A stretch of 64,000 bases of DNA from Cafeteria roenbergensis. Lineage: Eukaryota > Sar > Bigyra > Bicosoecida > Cafeteriaceae. The DNA lies in NCBI GenBank assembly GCA_008330645.1, contig VLTN01000004.1, forward strand, positions 372,001 to 436,000. The letters run 5' to 3'. Shown one piece after another: positions 23,437-33,097 of the stretch (within the stretch, counting starts at the first letter, position 1; each line of letters opens with the position of its first letter). The position numbers and the translations under genes are program-made. The notes under the pieces are model-generated. The model did not search any database, was not told where the DNA came from, and worked only from the letters and a program-made list of their open reading frames with translations.

Positions 23437-23803
23437 GCGGACTGTGCCACCGCACGCCCAGAACGCGTTCAGGCGGCGCTGCATGCCGTTGAGTGTTCAC
23501 TGTGCTTGTGTGCGCCTGCCCGCGCCGCACGCGAGCCCCCAACTCCGGATCAGGCGTTCCACCGCACCATCCGCCCGCTGCCCCCACAAGCCGACGGGCT
23601 GGTCACTCTCGCTGCCTGGCCTCGGAGCCATTGCAAGGGACCGCGCGTCGACCCACCCCTTTCAGCAAGAGCGAGCGCGCTACGCAACAGCGTGCGCGCA
23701 GCAGAGGAGCATCGTGATGGCGCCAGCGGGCAGCGGGCAGGCCTTAGGCATAGTGAATTTTGCGGGGGGGGGGGGGGGTGGCGCAGCGTCGGGCTCTGCA
23801 TGC
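23437..23803. other. Convergent spacer with a 15-G homopolymer
   Basis: This is the 3'-to-3' gap between the + strand unknown gene and the - strand M16 peptidase. A TGTGCTTGTGTGCG stretch near 23499-23513 is a likely 3'-end signal for the + gene. A run of 15 G (23764-23778) lies just beyond the M16 stop, in its 3' UTR as a C-run. No gene seen. Confidence 0.45.
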
Positions 23804-26800
23804 TCAGGCAGCGCCCGGCCACACAGCGCGCCCCGCGACCGCATCAGCAGCAGCCACCCAAGCACACGAGCGGAGCCTGCCGTCGCTCTCAAGGGCGGCG
23901 AGTTCACCTGCATCAAGCCCTGCGTGACGCCTGTCCGAGAGCACAGCGAGGCAGCGGCGAGTCGCTTCGCCGAAGAGGGTTGCCGCAAACGCGGCAACGT
24001 CGGCGATGCTGGTCTTCGCGACCTCCTCTGCAGTGGCCGTCTCCATGCCAAAGTCGAAGCAGGAGGACTCCACGGCGTCCCACACCAGCACAGACAGCTC
24101 CTGCACCGTGGCGGGCGGCTGGACAAGCGAGTCAACCAGCCCGCTCCGGTGGGTGGCGAACCGGTCCTCCGGCATGTCCGGCAGCGCCCGCAAGGGCCAG
24201 TCGGCGAGGAACGCGAGGGCTCTGCCGAGGAGGTGGTCAGCGGAGTGGCGAGAGCCCTGGAGCACCACGGACAGGCCGGCCACCCCGAAGGCACACTTGG
24301 ACTCGCAGTGCACCGTGTAGCCGAGCTGCTCGTGAGTGCGCAGCTTGTCGAACAGGGGCTCCTCCATGAGCGTTTCGAGCAGCCGCAGTCGGGCGTTGAG
24401 CTGCGCCGTGCGAGCGCCGGGTGCCTGAAAATACAGCACGACGGCGGCGTTGCGCTCCGCCGGCCGCACGGGCACGATGCGGTGACACAGCACGGGACCG
24501 GCGGGCAGGAGGGCCACCGTGTGGCGGGGCAGGCCGCTCCGCAGCAGCAGAGATGAGCAGGCGAGCGCGGAGCGGGCATCCGTCGCTTCGCCCCAAGCAG
24601 CCGCGGGGGCAGCCGTGGCGGCCGCCAGCGCCGTCGCCGCGGGGGCAAGGAGGCTCTCCGTGACGGCGGAGAAGGCGGCGCGGGCAGAGGATGGCGTCTC
24701 GTTCCCGACGATGCAGGCCTCAACGAAGAAGCTGGGCGCCGAGGGCGAGGCGGCGGTGCCGAGGGTGGCCGCCGCGAGCCGCGCCACGTCCTCCAGCGAC
24801 ACGTGCGCCAGGCCGTCCAAGCGGGCGTCGCGGTGCATGCGCTTGTCGCCGAAGGTGAGGCGCAATCGCTCGGCGTCGGCCTGGGCCAGCGGCTTGAGGA
24901 GCATGCCCTGCGCTGAGCGCAGCGCGATTTCCCGCAGCCGCGCGAAGCTGGCGGCGGCGTCCGGCCTGGAGGGGTCTCCGGCGGCGACCAGGGCCCTCGC
25001 AAAGGCGCGGAGAAGGTCGGGCACCTTGGGAGAGTGCCCCTCCACCTCGATGAGCACGGCCCGAGTGCGTCGCGAGAAGCGAGCCTCCAGCGACAGGCCA
25101 GCCATGTGCGCGGTGTACACGACCTCCTGCGCGAGGTCGTTCGCCATGGCGACCCAGAGCTCCGCCGCAGCGCAGGCCACCACGTCCGCCGCGGCAGCAA
25201 GCTCGGCAAGCGGCCCCAGGTGGATGCCAGCCCGCAGCGCGGTGAAGGGTACGAGGTGCGCCAGGTCCTGCTGCCACCACAGCCGCCCGTCTGGCCCCGA
25301 CTCCAGCAGGGCCGGGAGCTGCGCTCCAGCTCGCTCGCATGCCGCCAGGGCAGGGCCCATGGACGGGATGGCGTCGGCAGCCTTGGCCGCCAGCGCAAGC
25401 TGGTCGGAGTCCGGCGCAAGCAGAGCCGCAGCGCCCCAGTCAGCGGCAGGGCCAGCGGGAGGGCGGAGCTCCAGCGATTCGGGCAGAAACGTGTTGGGCA
25501 GAGGCAGCGCCAGGGCGGCAATGCGAGGCGGGTTGTTCCAGAGCTCGAGCACGCCGTCGGGTAGAGGGTCGCGGCGGAACGATGTGCCGAACCACGGCTC
25601 GACGTTGGTCATCTGCATCGGGCTGAGCGACTCCAACGCCTTCTCCGGCAGCGCAGTCGGCAGCTCCTCCTCCTCCTCCTCTTCCCCGTCCTCGTCGTCG
25701 CCGTCGCCCTCGTCGCCGTCTCCTTCGTCGCCGTCACCGTCCTCGTCGCCATCGTCACCTTCGTCGCCATCGCCAGCGTCGCGGCTGGCACAAGCCGCGC
25801 TATCCACGTCACCCGCGGCCGCCCTTTGGCTGGGCCTTCCTGGAGCTGCAGCGCCAGCCTTGCAGCTGGTGGTGGCCTTGGCGTCATCGGCATCGTCGTC
25901 GTCTTCGTCATCACCATCGGCATCGTCGTCATCACCATCGGCATCGTCCTCGTCGTCGTCATCCTCCTCGCCGTCCCCGTCGCCACTCTCGTCCTCGCCG
26001 CCATCCTCCTCGTCGCACGCTTGCGCGTCATCGCCAGTGCAGGCGCGTGCCGCATCAGGGTTGGCCGCCCCCCGCACACCCGGCGCTGGCGAAGCCCCAG
26101 CAGCACGGACAGCGTCGGCAGCAGCAGCGGCGGTGCCAGGAGCTGACGGAGCGGGAAGGAACACAGGCGCAGCCAAAGAGACGCGGACGCGCTCCGGCGT
26201 CAGCGCGGCCAAAATTGCGGCGATGCGCGGGCGAGCGGTTGCAAGCGGCGCAAGCGGCACGGCCGTCGCAAGCAGCGTCTGCTCCGGAGGCACCGGCCCG
26301 TCCATGGCAAGCTCTGCCGACGCAGCGGGGTCGTCCGCCACTCCCGCGATGCGCGCCCAGGCGGCGGCCGCGCCTGGGTGCGGCACGAGCGCGCTTCCGA
26401 CCATGGCGGTGGCGAGCTCCTGCACGTGCTCGCCCGGCTCCTCCTCGTCGCTGAAGTCATGCTGCAGCCTGTCGGCGAGACACAACTCGTCCCAGATGCG
26501 CTGCTGGGGCCCCGTCTCGCGCAGCAAGCGCAAGTACGCAAACACCGCCGCCCCCACGCCCGCCCAGTCCGTCGCACCCTCTGCCGTGAGCCCGATGGTC
26601 ACGTTGAACACGGAGAAGAGGGAGTTGCTGTCCATTCCTCCGCCAGAGACCCCCGCACTGAGAGACGCGACCAAGCCGTCGAAGCGGAGGCTGGACAGGA
26701 GCGACCCGGCGCCCTCGTGGCCAAGGCAGTGGGACACGTACTCGTCGGGCCGCGCCTTCCACCACCCCATCAGCGGCGGGAGCACCCATGACATGCTCAG

Positions 26801-28069
26801 GCTGAGGCGGTTCGTGACGGGCAGCCACCGGCAGATGGCCGTGGCCGGGTCCGAGCGCACGGGGCTCTGCCAGCGGGCGCCGCTTGGCCCGCAAGAGCTC
26901 GGCGAGTCCGCCGCGGAAGCAGGCTCCGCCGCGACGGGGGGCTGCGGCTCGGCTCGCCCGTGGGCCCTTCCGACTCCGACGCCGGCGAAATGCGTCTCAG
27001 CGAGGCGCTGCATCGCATCGAGGCTCATGGGAGCGCGGATGGCGAGGTGCATGCGGGAGGGCAGGTACTGCTCGCGCACGAAGGCCTCCACCTGGTCGCG
27101 CGCCGACACGCCCTGGGCGGCGGGGTCGGTGGCGAGCGAGCGAGCGTTTCCCCAGAGGAAGCCCGACGCCGGGTGTCCAGGGCGGGCCTCGTCCGCGAGG
27201 AGCTGCTCGGCGCGGACGCTGTCCGAGAGGCGCGCTTGCTGGAACTCCGACTCGATGGCCATGACCTCGCGCTTCACGGTCTCCGGACGCAGGAGCGGCG
27301 CGTCCATGGTGGCGGCCAGGCGCTCCATGCCGCCGGCGAGGGCCGAGGGGCGGATCGTGAAATGAAAGCACGTCCAGTCGGTGTCAGTGAAGGCGTTGCA
27401 CTCGCCGCCGTGCTCGGTCATGAAGCTGCGAAGGTGGGGCGGTTGCGTGGCGGGCGGGCGGCTGGTTGGCGGGTGGGCAGCAGGGTGGCGGGCAGCTGGG
27501 TGGCGGGCAGCTGGGGCAGCAGAGGTCGCTCTGGCGGGCACGCCGGCTTGACCGGCAGGCGGTGCGCGCATGACGACAGCGGACGGCCCGGGTGCCTGGA
27601 GGCTTCGCGAGGACGCCGACACGACTCGGCCTGGGGCACTTTCCGGGAGCCGCAGCACTGCAGCCGAGTTGCCCCTGCGGCCCCATGTTCAGCCCTTCAG
27701 ACGCAAACGCGTCGGCCCGGAGACCCACCTGTCATAGTCGTTCTCGTCTGTGAACTTTTCGCTGCCCATGAAAAGCAGGTGCTCCGTCAGATGTGCCCTG
27801 CCTTGCAGCGGCTTGAGGCCGGACGACGCTTCGAGGTCGCCAAAGGAGCCCGCTGCCACGCCGAGAGCCACAGCTGCCTCGCTATCGTCGGCAGGGACGT
27901 CGTCGTCACACCCCGGCTCCGACACGAGGACGACGCGCATCCCATTGGCCAGCTCCAGCCAGCGGTACGCCTTGTGGTCGCTTTTTCCGCGCGAATCATC
28001 GAGCGAGATTGCTTTACGCACCCCGTCGCCGCAATGGGCTCCCCCTTCCGCATTTGCGGTCGTGGCCAT
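23804..28069 (-). CDS. Nardilysin/insulysin-like M16 zinc metallopeptidase
   Basis: Two exons on the minus strand: 28069-27729 and 27425-23804. The intron (donor GTGGGT, acceptor TTCGCAG) splits a Ser codon and restores the family reading N-D-Y-D-S-F-M-T-E-H. The product is 1,320 residues from the ATG at 28069; an ATG at 28150 would add 27. The inverted zinc motif is H93-L-T-E96-H97, with the third ligand E174 in I-E-S-E-F at exactly the spacing of human IDE (77 residues). The segment around R-L-S-D...A-R-P-G-H-P...W-G-N-A is closer to nardilysin than to IDE. The second half begins near E-P-W-F-G-T. An acidic Asp/Glu tract of about 140 residues (566-706) sits just before that block. It should cleave peptides in a closed chamber; location unclear. 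Divergent from the APH-like gene. Confidence 0.93.
25650..26070 (-). repeat. Asp/Glu-coding low-complexity tract in the M16 gene
   Basis: Imperfect GAC/GAG/GAT triplet repeats encode a strongly acidic segment, interrupted once by a basic/Cys-containing stretch. Nardilysins also carry an acidic stretch, but theirs is near the active-site motif rather than before the second half. Confidence 0.85.
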
Positions 28070-28416
28070 GGGCAGACACGCACGAAGGAGGGCCGGGGCT
28101 GTCGCAGCCTGCGGCTCCGGGGGCGATTTGCGTGTGCCCCTTCGCGGCATTTGCACGCCAGGGACCGAATATTGTCCCGGCTCGAAATACCGCACCGGAA
28201 GCCAACTGGGCTCGGGCAGCGACCCAGCCAGCACTCCGCGGGGCTCGCCAGCGGCACCTGGGCGGGTGCTGCGCCATCTGTCGCGTGTGTGTACGGGCTG
28301 CTGTCCGCGTTCGCCGGCACGGCCGGGCGCGTTCCGGAGCCGCTCAGCAGAGTTGCGAGTCGTGCGGGCGCCCTCAGTGGTTCGCACCGGCCACTTGACC
28401 GCGCGGCACCAAGGGA
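28070..28416. promoter_or_regulatory. Divergent promoter region, M16 peptidase / APH-like kinase
   Basis: A 347-bp head-to-head gap. An inverted repeat GGGAC-N8-GTCCC (28161-28178) is centred on AATATT, about 101 bp upstream of the M16 start. Two further A/T-bearing GATTTGCG and GCATTTGC segments lie at 28125-28155. These stand out from the GC-rich surroundings and are the best promoter-element candidates here. Confidence 0.4.
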
Positions 28417-30264
28417 ATGGACGAATGGGTAATCGCGACTGCGGCGGCGCTTGGCGTCGACCCGCCTCGGCGGAGCGAGCGCCTGAGCGGTGGGTACATC
28501 AATGCCGTTTTTCGGGTCGCTTGGGACAGCAGCGACGCGGCTGACGCAAAGCACGACCGCGGCGCGGCTCCGTCGGCCATCCTCAAGATCACGCCGCCCT
28601 ACATCGCCTCGAGCCCCGGGGTGAAGTTTTCTTCGTCCAGGCAGGCGAGGGAAGCGCTGGCGCTGGCGCTGCTCGGAGAGCCGGCGCGCCACGTCCCCCA
28701 GGCAACCCGGCATGCCGGCCTCCTGGCGGGTGCCCTGGAGGGCCTCGCCGTGGTTGTCCCTCGCGCGCTGGCTCCGGGCGCTGCGATCTCCCTTCCGGAA
28801 GAGGCAGCGGCGTGGTTCTCCGGGTCGGAGTGCGGCGCAGCCGAGGCGGTTGACGCTCGCGCGCTGCTCATGACTGACCTGGGGTCGGGTCCGGCCCTGG
28901 ACAGACTGCTGCTCCAATGGCAAGACGGCGGCGCCTGCCCCGCTGGCGACGGCCCGACCCTCGCCGAGGCTTGCGGTCTGCTGGGGCAGTTGGGCATGGC
29001 CGTGGCCCGCATCCACTCCGGATCCTGGCGGGTCTTGGGCGGCGGACGGGAGTGTGTGCTCCCGCTGCCGGCGGGCCCGCTCGGGCCCCTCGGGCCGCCC
29101 GTGACCGCGATAGCGGGCAGCTCCTTTGCGCCCGATGGCAAATCCGAAAGGCCTGTTGGGCCGGCAACGACAGCAACCGACGCCTCGGCGAAGTCAGCGG
29201 CAGCGGCAGCCATGGCAGCAGCATCGGCAGCCGGCTCGCACAGCGTGAGCGAGAGCGATGCCGCCTGCCTCAGAGCAGAGCTGCGCAATGCAGACGTTCA
29301 GGCGCTCAGGAGGGTCCTGCAGTACGGTACGGTCGCGGCCCGGCTGGAGGAGCGGGCGTGGAGCAGCGACGGCGACAAGGCCACTGCCGCCGCGATTGCC
29401 GAAAGCATGCGCGCCCTCGGGCGCCGCTTCGAGGAGAGCGAAGGCCAATGCCTCATCATGGGCGACCTGTGGCCGGCGTCGCTGCTTGTGGTGCCGGCTG
29501 GCAAGCCGCTCCCGTCCCCACCCCGCCCCCGGACCCGACCAACCTCGGCGAACGGCGACACAGTCCCTGGCCCGCCGCCACAGCCGCCTGGCTCTCCCTG
29601 CGACTCCCCTCCGACCCCGGCAGAGCCGCGCCTCGGCCTCATCGACTGGGAGTTCTGCCACTGGGGCGAAGTGGCGCAGGACGTCGGCCACCTCACCGCC
29701 CACCTGCTCCTATGGGCGCACCGGGGGCTGAGGGCGCGACTGGCCGCCGACTGCAGCCACCGCGCGCCGCCGCCGCAAGGCTCGCCCAAGCCAGCCACTG
29801 GAGAGCTGCCCTCTGGCGAGCCGGCGCGCGAACGCGTGTCGCTGGACCGCCTGCCGGAGGAGCCGGCCTTCGCCTGCCTCGGTGCATTTGCCGAGGCCTG
29901 GGGCACTGAGCTCCGGCGCCAGCGGGTGGCAGGCGGGCGGGGCGGGGAATCGGGGGCATGCGTGCTCTTCGGCCGCGACGAGCTTGGAGCGGCGCTGCAG
30001 CACGCCGCAGCCGAGGTGTTGGCGCGGTGCATAGGCGCCTTCGTCCGTGGAGGGCCGTACGAGGGCGAGCCCGCGGACGGGGCCGCTGTCGCCGAGGCAA
30101 TCGCCATCGCAGGGGCGCTGTGGGCGTGCTCGCAGCCGCGCAGCGGTGGCGCCGTTGTTGTTGGGGCGCGCCTGGGAGGTGTGGGGCTGCCCGTTGGAGT
30201 GGTGGCTCGCGTTGTCGATGCTCTCACCGGAGTGGGAGCAGCAGCAGCAGAAGCATCGGAATGA
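28417..30264 (+). CDS. APH/choline-kinase-fold small-molecule kinase, fungal-like type
   Basis: Intronless, 615 residues. The N-lobe has a Gly-containing loop R-L-S-G-G-Y-I-N-A-V-F (about residues 22-32) and a Lys in A-I-L-K-I. The catalytic loop is M-G-D-L-W-P-A-S-L-L (about 348), where Asp is the presumed base. The metal-binding strand is L-I-D-W-E-F (about 408), followed by E-V-A-Q-D-V-G-H. This G-D-x-W-P...D-W-E pattern is typical of the aminoglycoside phosphotransferase superfamily members common in fungi and algae, rather than of true antibiotic-resistance enzymes. The wording also resembles methylthioribose kinase but lacks its full signature. Pro/Ala-rich insertions lie between the lobes. 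Substrate unknown; no resistance role is implied. Confidence 0.8.
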   Translation: MDEWVIATAAALGVDPPRRSERLSGGYINAVFRVAWDSSDAADAKHDRGAAPSAILKITPPYIASSPGVKFSSSRQAREALALALLGEPARHVPQATRHAGLLAGALEGLAVVVPRALAPGAAISLPEEAAAWFSGSECGAAEAVDARALLMTDLGSGPALDRLLLQWQDGGACPAGDGPTLAEACGLLGQLGMAVARIHSGSWRVLGGGRECVLPLPAGPLGPLGPPVTAIAGSSFAPDGKSERPVGPATTATDASAKSAAAAAMAAASAAGSHSVSESDAACLRAELRNADVQALRRVLQYGTVAARLEERAWSSDGDKATAAAIAESMRALGRRFEESEGQCLIMGDLWPASLLVVPAGKPLPSPPRPRTRPTSANGDTVPGPPPQPPGSPCDSPPTPAEPRLGLIDWEFCHWGEVAQDVGHLTAHLLLWAHRGLRARLAADCSHRAPPPQGSPKPATGELPSGEPARERVSLDRLPEEPAFACLGAFAEAWGTELRRQRVAGGRGGESGACVLFGRDELGAALQHAAAEVLARCIGAFVRGGPYEGEPADGAAVAEAIAIAGALWACSQPRSGGAVVVGARLGGVGLPVGVVARVVDALTGVGAAAAEASE

Positions 30265-31225
30265 CGACGGGCGCCGTCGGGCGACGCGCTTTCAATGTGC
30301 GCCGCGCTCACGCACGTACCACTCACCAACCTCTTTGCCGCAAAATGGCGGCAGCTTCGCGCACTCGAACAGCAAGGCGCTCGCCTCCACGCGACGAAGC
30401 GTCAGTCCACAAATCACGCCCGCGCTCCAGCGCTCACCCAGGGCACCAACGGCGCTCAGGCGCGGCGCAGGCGTCGGTTGAGCGCGTGGCTACGGCAGGG
30501 GGAGGTGCGCAGCGGTCTGAGAGCTGTGTCAGCGGCGTCGGGTTCGGCCTCCGCTGGTGCGATGCCTAGCCAAGATGGGGCCCCCTTCCGCTGCCACGTC
30601 ACTGGCCGGCGACCACAGCTTGCTCACTCCGCGGCGCTCAGCCACCCTGTTTCGCTGTGGGGGCAGGGCCCAGAGAGCGTTCCGCCCCATCAATCCGGTC
30701 CACAAGGCCGGCGTGCGTGCGCCAGCCTGTGCCACGGCTCCTCTCAGCGCGCTCGCAGTCCCGCTGGGACGGCGCCCGCCCAGCCAGTCAGTTCGGGCAG
30801 AGAGCAGACGGCGGCTTCCAAAGCTCCCGCGAGTTTTCGCTGGAGAACAGTGGGGCCAGAATGCCCCTGACCCTTGCCGAAGAAGTGGCGGCGTGGCAAG
30901 CAGAGGCACTGGCCCTTGCAAATGGCCATGCGGCGGGGATGAATGCGCAAGCCTGGGCGCCCCCGCCGGCGGAGCGACCGGTTCGTGAAGTGCGCCTCTG
31001 CGGGAGCGGGCAGGCCCATCGCCCACGCCTCCGCCTGCCGCGAAGGCATCCGAGGCTCTCTCCGCCGGCGCGCGGCGCAAGCGGAGTCGCTTCCCCGCCG
31101 CCATGCAGCACAGACCACGGTGCCTTGTCCGTGGGAGTCTGGCGCTGGCGCCGTCGTGTCGCCAGCGCCCGCGCGCGCCCGCAGTGCGCCTGCGGTGGAC
31201 AAGCCGAGGGGCCGCTGGCACAGCA
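30265..31225. other. 961-bp convergent gap, no gene recognised
   Basis: This is the longest gene-free stretch, lying tail-to-tail between the APH-like and ING genes. Several long open frames cross it on both strands, but their translations are Arg/Pro/Ala-rich shadows without domain-like composition. That is expected in 70% GC DNA, where stop codons are rare. A short A/T-bearing GCCGCAAAATGGC near 30338-30350 is the only compositional feature. No tRNA box pair was found. It could hold long 3' UTRs or a non-coding RNA that I cannot recognise. Confidence 0.4.
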
Positions 31226-32731
31226 TTACGACGCGCCCGTTGGCCGCTTTCCGCGCCCTCTGGAGCGAGCTCGAGGGGAGCCACGGCCGCGCCCGGTCCC
31301 CTTCCCGCCGGACCCGCGGCTCCCCCCTTTGCGTGTCCGTTGGACAGCCGCCCGGCCTGTCCGCGCAGCAGCAGCCCGCCCCCGGCCGCGCCCGCGCCCG
31401 CGCCCGCGCCGGGGGCCCTCCTGGTCACGGCTCGCGTCCCTGCTCAAGACTATCCCCGCGATTTCGCGCCGGAGCGGCAGCCCGCTACCGCCCTCGCCCA
31501 GCCTGCGAGGCGCAGTGCTCTCGTCATCGGAGCTGCTGGTGTCCCCCGCGTCCGACGAGCTGCCGGAACCGTCGCTGGATTCGGCAGCATCGGCAGCAGA
31601 GTCGTCGTCGTCGTCGTCTTGGTCGGAACTTGCCGCGTCTCTGACCTCTGAGCTGCCCCCGTCCGGCGAGCTGGCCTCAAGTGACGCCGAGCCGGGGCTC
31701 GAACGCGCCCCGCCGCTCGAGGCGTCGGCGCCGGCTGAGGGGCTGGACTGATCCGAGTCCCACGCCTCGTCCTCTGAATCACTCGGCGAACTGCCCTCCG
31801 AGGCGACGGACCCGTCGTCAGAGGCCCCACCCAGCGCCACGCGGCTTCCGCTGCCGCCGCTGCCGCGCAGGCTGCCGCGCAGGCTGCCGCGCAGGCTGCC
31901 GCGCAGGCTGCCGCCGCTGCCGCGCAGGCTGCCGCCGCTGCCGCCGCTGCCGCGCAGGCTGCCGCGCCGCGAACGCTTTGCCGCAGCGGCTGCCTGTCCC
32001 GGTTCCGCTCCGGGGCGCTTGCGGGCCCTGGGGGCAGGCTTCGCGGCGTCGGAGGAGCCACTCCCTGCGCGAGGGGGGCTGCCTTCCCTGCGAACCCGCG
32101 CGGCGCGCAGTGCTGCCGCCCTGGCGACGCGCGCCTGCGCTTCGTGCTCCGCGTTGGCCAGGCACAGCGGGCAGACCCAGTTCCCAGAGGGCTTGTTCCC
32201 CGGGTGCACGCCAACGCACGGCAGGTGGAACCACTCGCGGGGACAGAGGGAGTTGGAACACATGAGCATTTCTCCAAACGCAACCTGGCCGCAGAGACAG
32301 TAGGTCGGCTCCGCCGGATCAACTCCGAGATCGAGGTGGCCGGGCCCCGGGCTGCCAGGCGCCGCTGCGCGCGCCTCCCAAGCGCCGCCGTCGGGCGCGC
32401 TGACCCGGTCGCCGCGGGGGCTGCTGCTAGCGCGCCTGGAGGCGAGCTCGGCCGAGACAACTGACAGCGCCGCGTCAACTCGAGTTGTGTGCGCGTCGAG
32501 CAGGTCGTAGGCCGCGCTTGCCAGCGCAAGCTTCATGTCCGTCAGCCGCACCAGGAATGCGTCCTCTGGCTCCTCGGCGAGCGAGGCGGGGCGTTGCAAC
32601 GCGGTCTGTGCAGCCCGGCAAGCGTGCGAGGCGCCGTCGAGCGCGCCCAGGGTCGAAAGCAGCCGCCGCACGCGCTTCCCCATGGTGTCGGCGTCCTCAA
32701 CCACTCGCCCGATCACGCTGTTGTCGGCCAT
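31226..32731 (-). CDS. ING-family PHD finger chromatin protein
   Basis: Intronless, 501 residues from the ATG at 32731. Residues 1-100 match the ING N-terminal helical domain ([14 protein letters not shown], then a second helix [11 protein letters not shown]). The PHD finger (about residues 144-193) has the Cys4-His-Cys3 pattern C-L-C...C...[10 protein letters not shown]...W-V-C-P-L-C. The Tyr before the first Cys, the Met in G-E-M and the Trp of E-W-F-H are those used by ING proteins to hold trimethylated H3K4. The acidic residues usual after G-E-M (C-D-N-D) are replaced by C-S-N-S. The tail has a basic Arg/Lys region, Gly-Ser-Leu-Arg repeats, a Ser/Asp/Glu-rich block and an Arg-Gly-rich end. 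It is expected to sit in a histone acetyltransferase or deacetylase complex in the nucleus. Confidence 0.92.
   Translation of the reverse strand: MADNSVIGRVVEDADTMGKRVRRLLSTLGALDGASHACRAAQTALQRPASLAEEPEDAFLVRLTDMKLALASAAYDLLDAHTTRVDAALSVVSAELASRRASSSPRGDRVSAPDGGAWEARAAAPGSPGPGHLDLGVDPAEPTYCLCGQVAFGEMLMCSNSLCPREWFHLPCVGVHPGNKPSGNWVCPLCLANAEHEAQARVARAAALRAARVRREGSPPRAGSGSSDAAKPAPRARKRPGAEPGQAAAAAKRSRRGSLRGSGGSGGSLRGSGGSLRGSLRGSLRGSLRGSGGSGSRVALGGASDDGSVASEGSSPSDSEDEAWDSDQSSPSAGADASSGGARSSPGSASLEASSPDGGSSEVRDAASSDQDDDDDDSAADAAESSDGSGSSSDAGDTSSSDDESTAPRRLGEGGSGLPLRREIAGIVLSRDASRDQEGPRRGRGRGRGRGRAAAARTGRAAVQRTRKGGSRGSGGKGTGRGRGSPRARSRGRGKRPTGAS
31850..31965 (-). repeat. 12-bp tandem repeat coding Gly-Ser-Leu-Arg in the ING gene
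   Basis: Units of CTGCCGCGCAGG (plus-strand reading), mixed with shorter CTGCCG units, encode repeated G-S-L-R-G-S and G-S-G-G segments. They follow the basic region of the ING protein. Units are in frame, so copy number can vary without a frameshift. Confidence 0.85.
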
Positions 32732-33097
32732 TGCCAGGGCCCCACGCGCGAGATGCCGGCAGCAGGGTGGTTGTCCACAGGCCGTTTGCGGCGAGCAGAG
32801 CTGTCTCGGGTAGGCGCCGGCTACGGCGATGCGGAGCGGCAGTCGCCTCGTGTCCGGCTGCTCCCAGCCCCCGCGGCCGCTGCGCATGCAGCGCGTGTGA
32901 TCTCAAGGGGGTGGGGCGAGTGTGTGTTTTTCGCATCGCTCTGGGCCAAGCCATGGGTCGGAATCCGAGCCTCTCGACCGCCTTCCCGGTGAGTGGGCCG
33001 GCAGAGTGTGGCACGCGCGGGCGGCAGCTGCGTTCACGCGTGCCTTCCGCACAGTCGTGCCCCCCAGGCAGGGGCGCAGAAGTCAAAACACGAGCCC
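32732..33097 (-). promoter_or_regulatory. Gap holding the ING promoter and the GH43 3' end
   Basis: A 366-bp spacer between two genes on the same strand. A TGTGTGTTTTTCGC stretch (32921-32934) is the only A/T-rich part, about 190 bp upstream of the ING start. No gene was recognised. Confidence 0.3.

Noticed and set aside
28417-30264. Antibiotic-resistance aminoglycoside phosphotransferase
   Set aside because: Only the superfamily fold is shared. The motifs are of the eukaryotic G-D-x-W-P / D-W-E type, and the gene sits in a normal nuclear context.
30529-31428. 299-codon minus-strand frame in the longest gap
   Set aside because: Arg/Gly/Ala-rich translation with no domain-like stretch, and it runs into the ING coding region in another frame.
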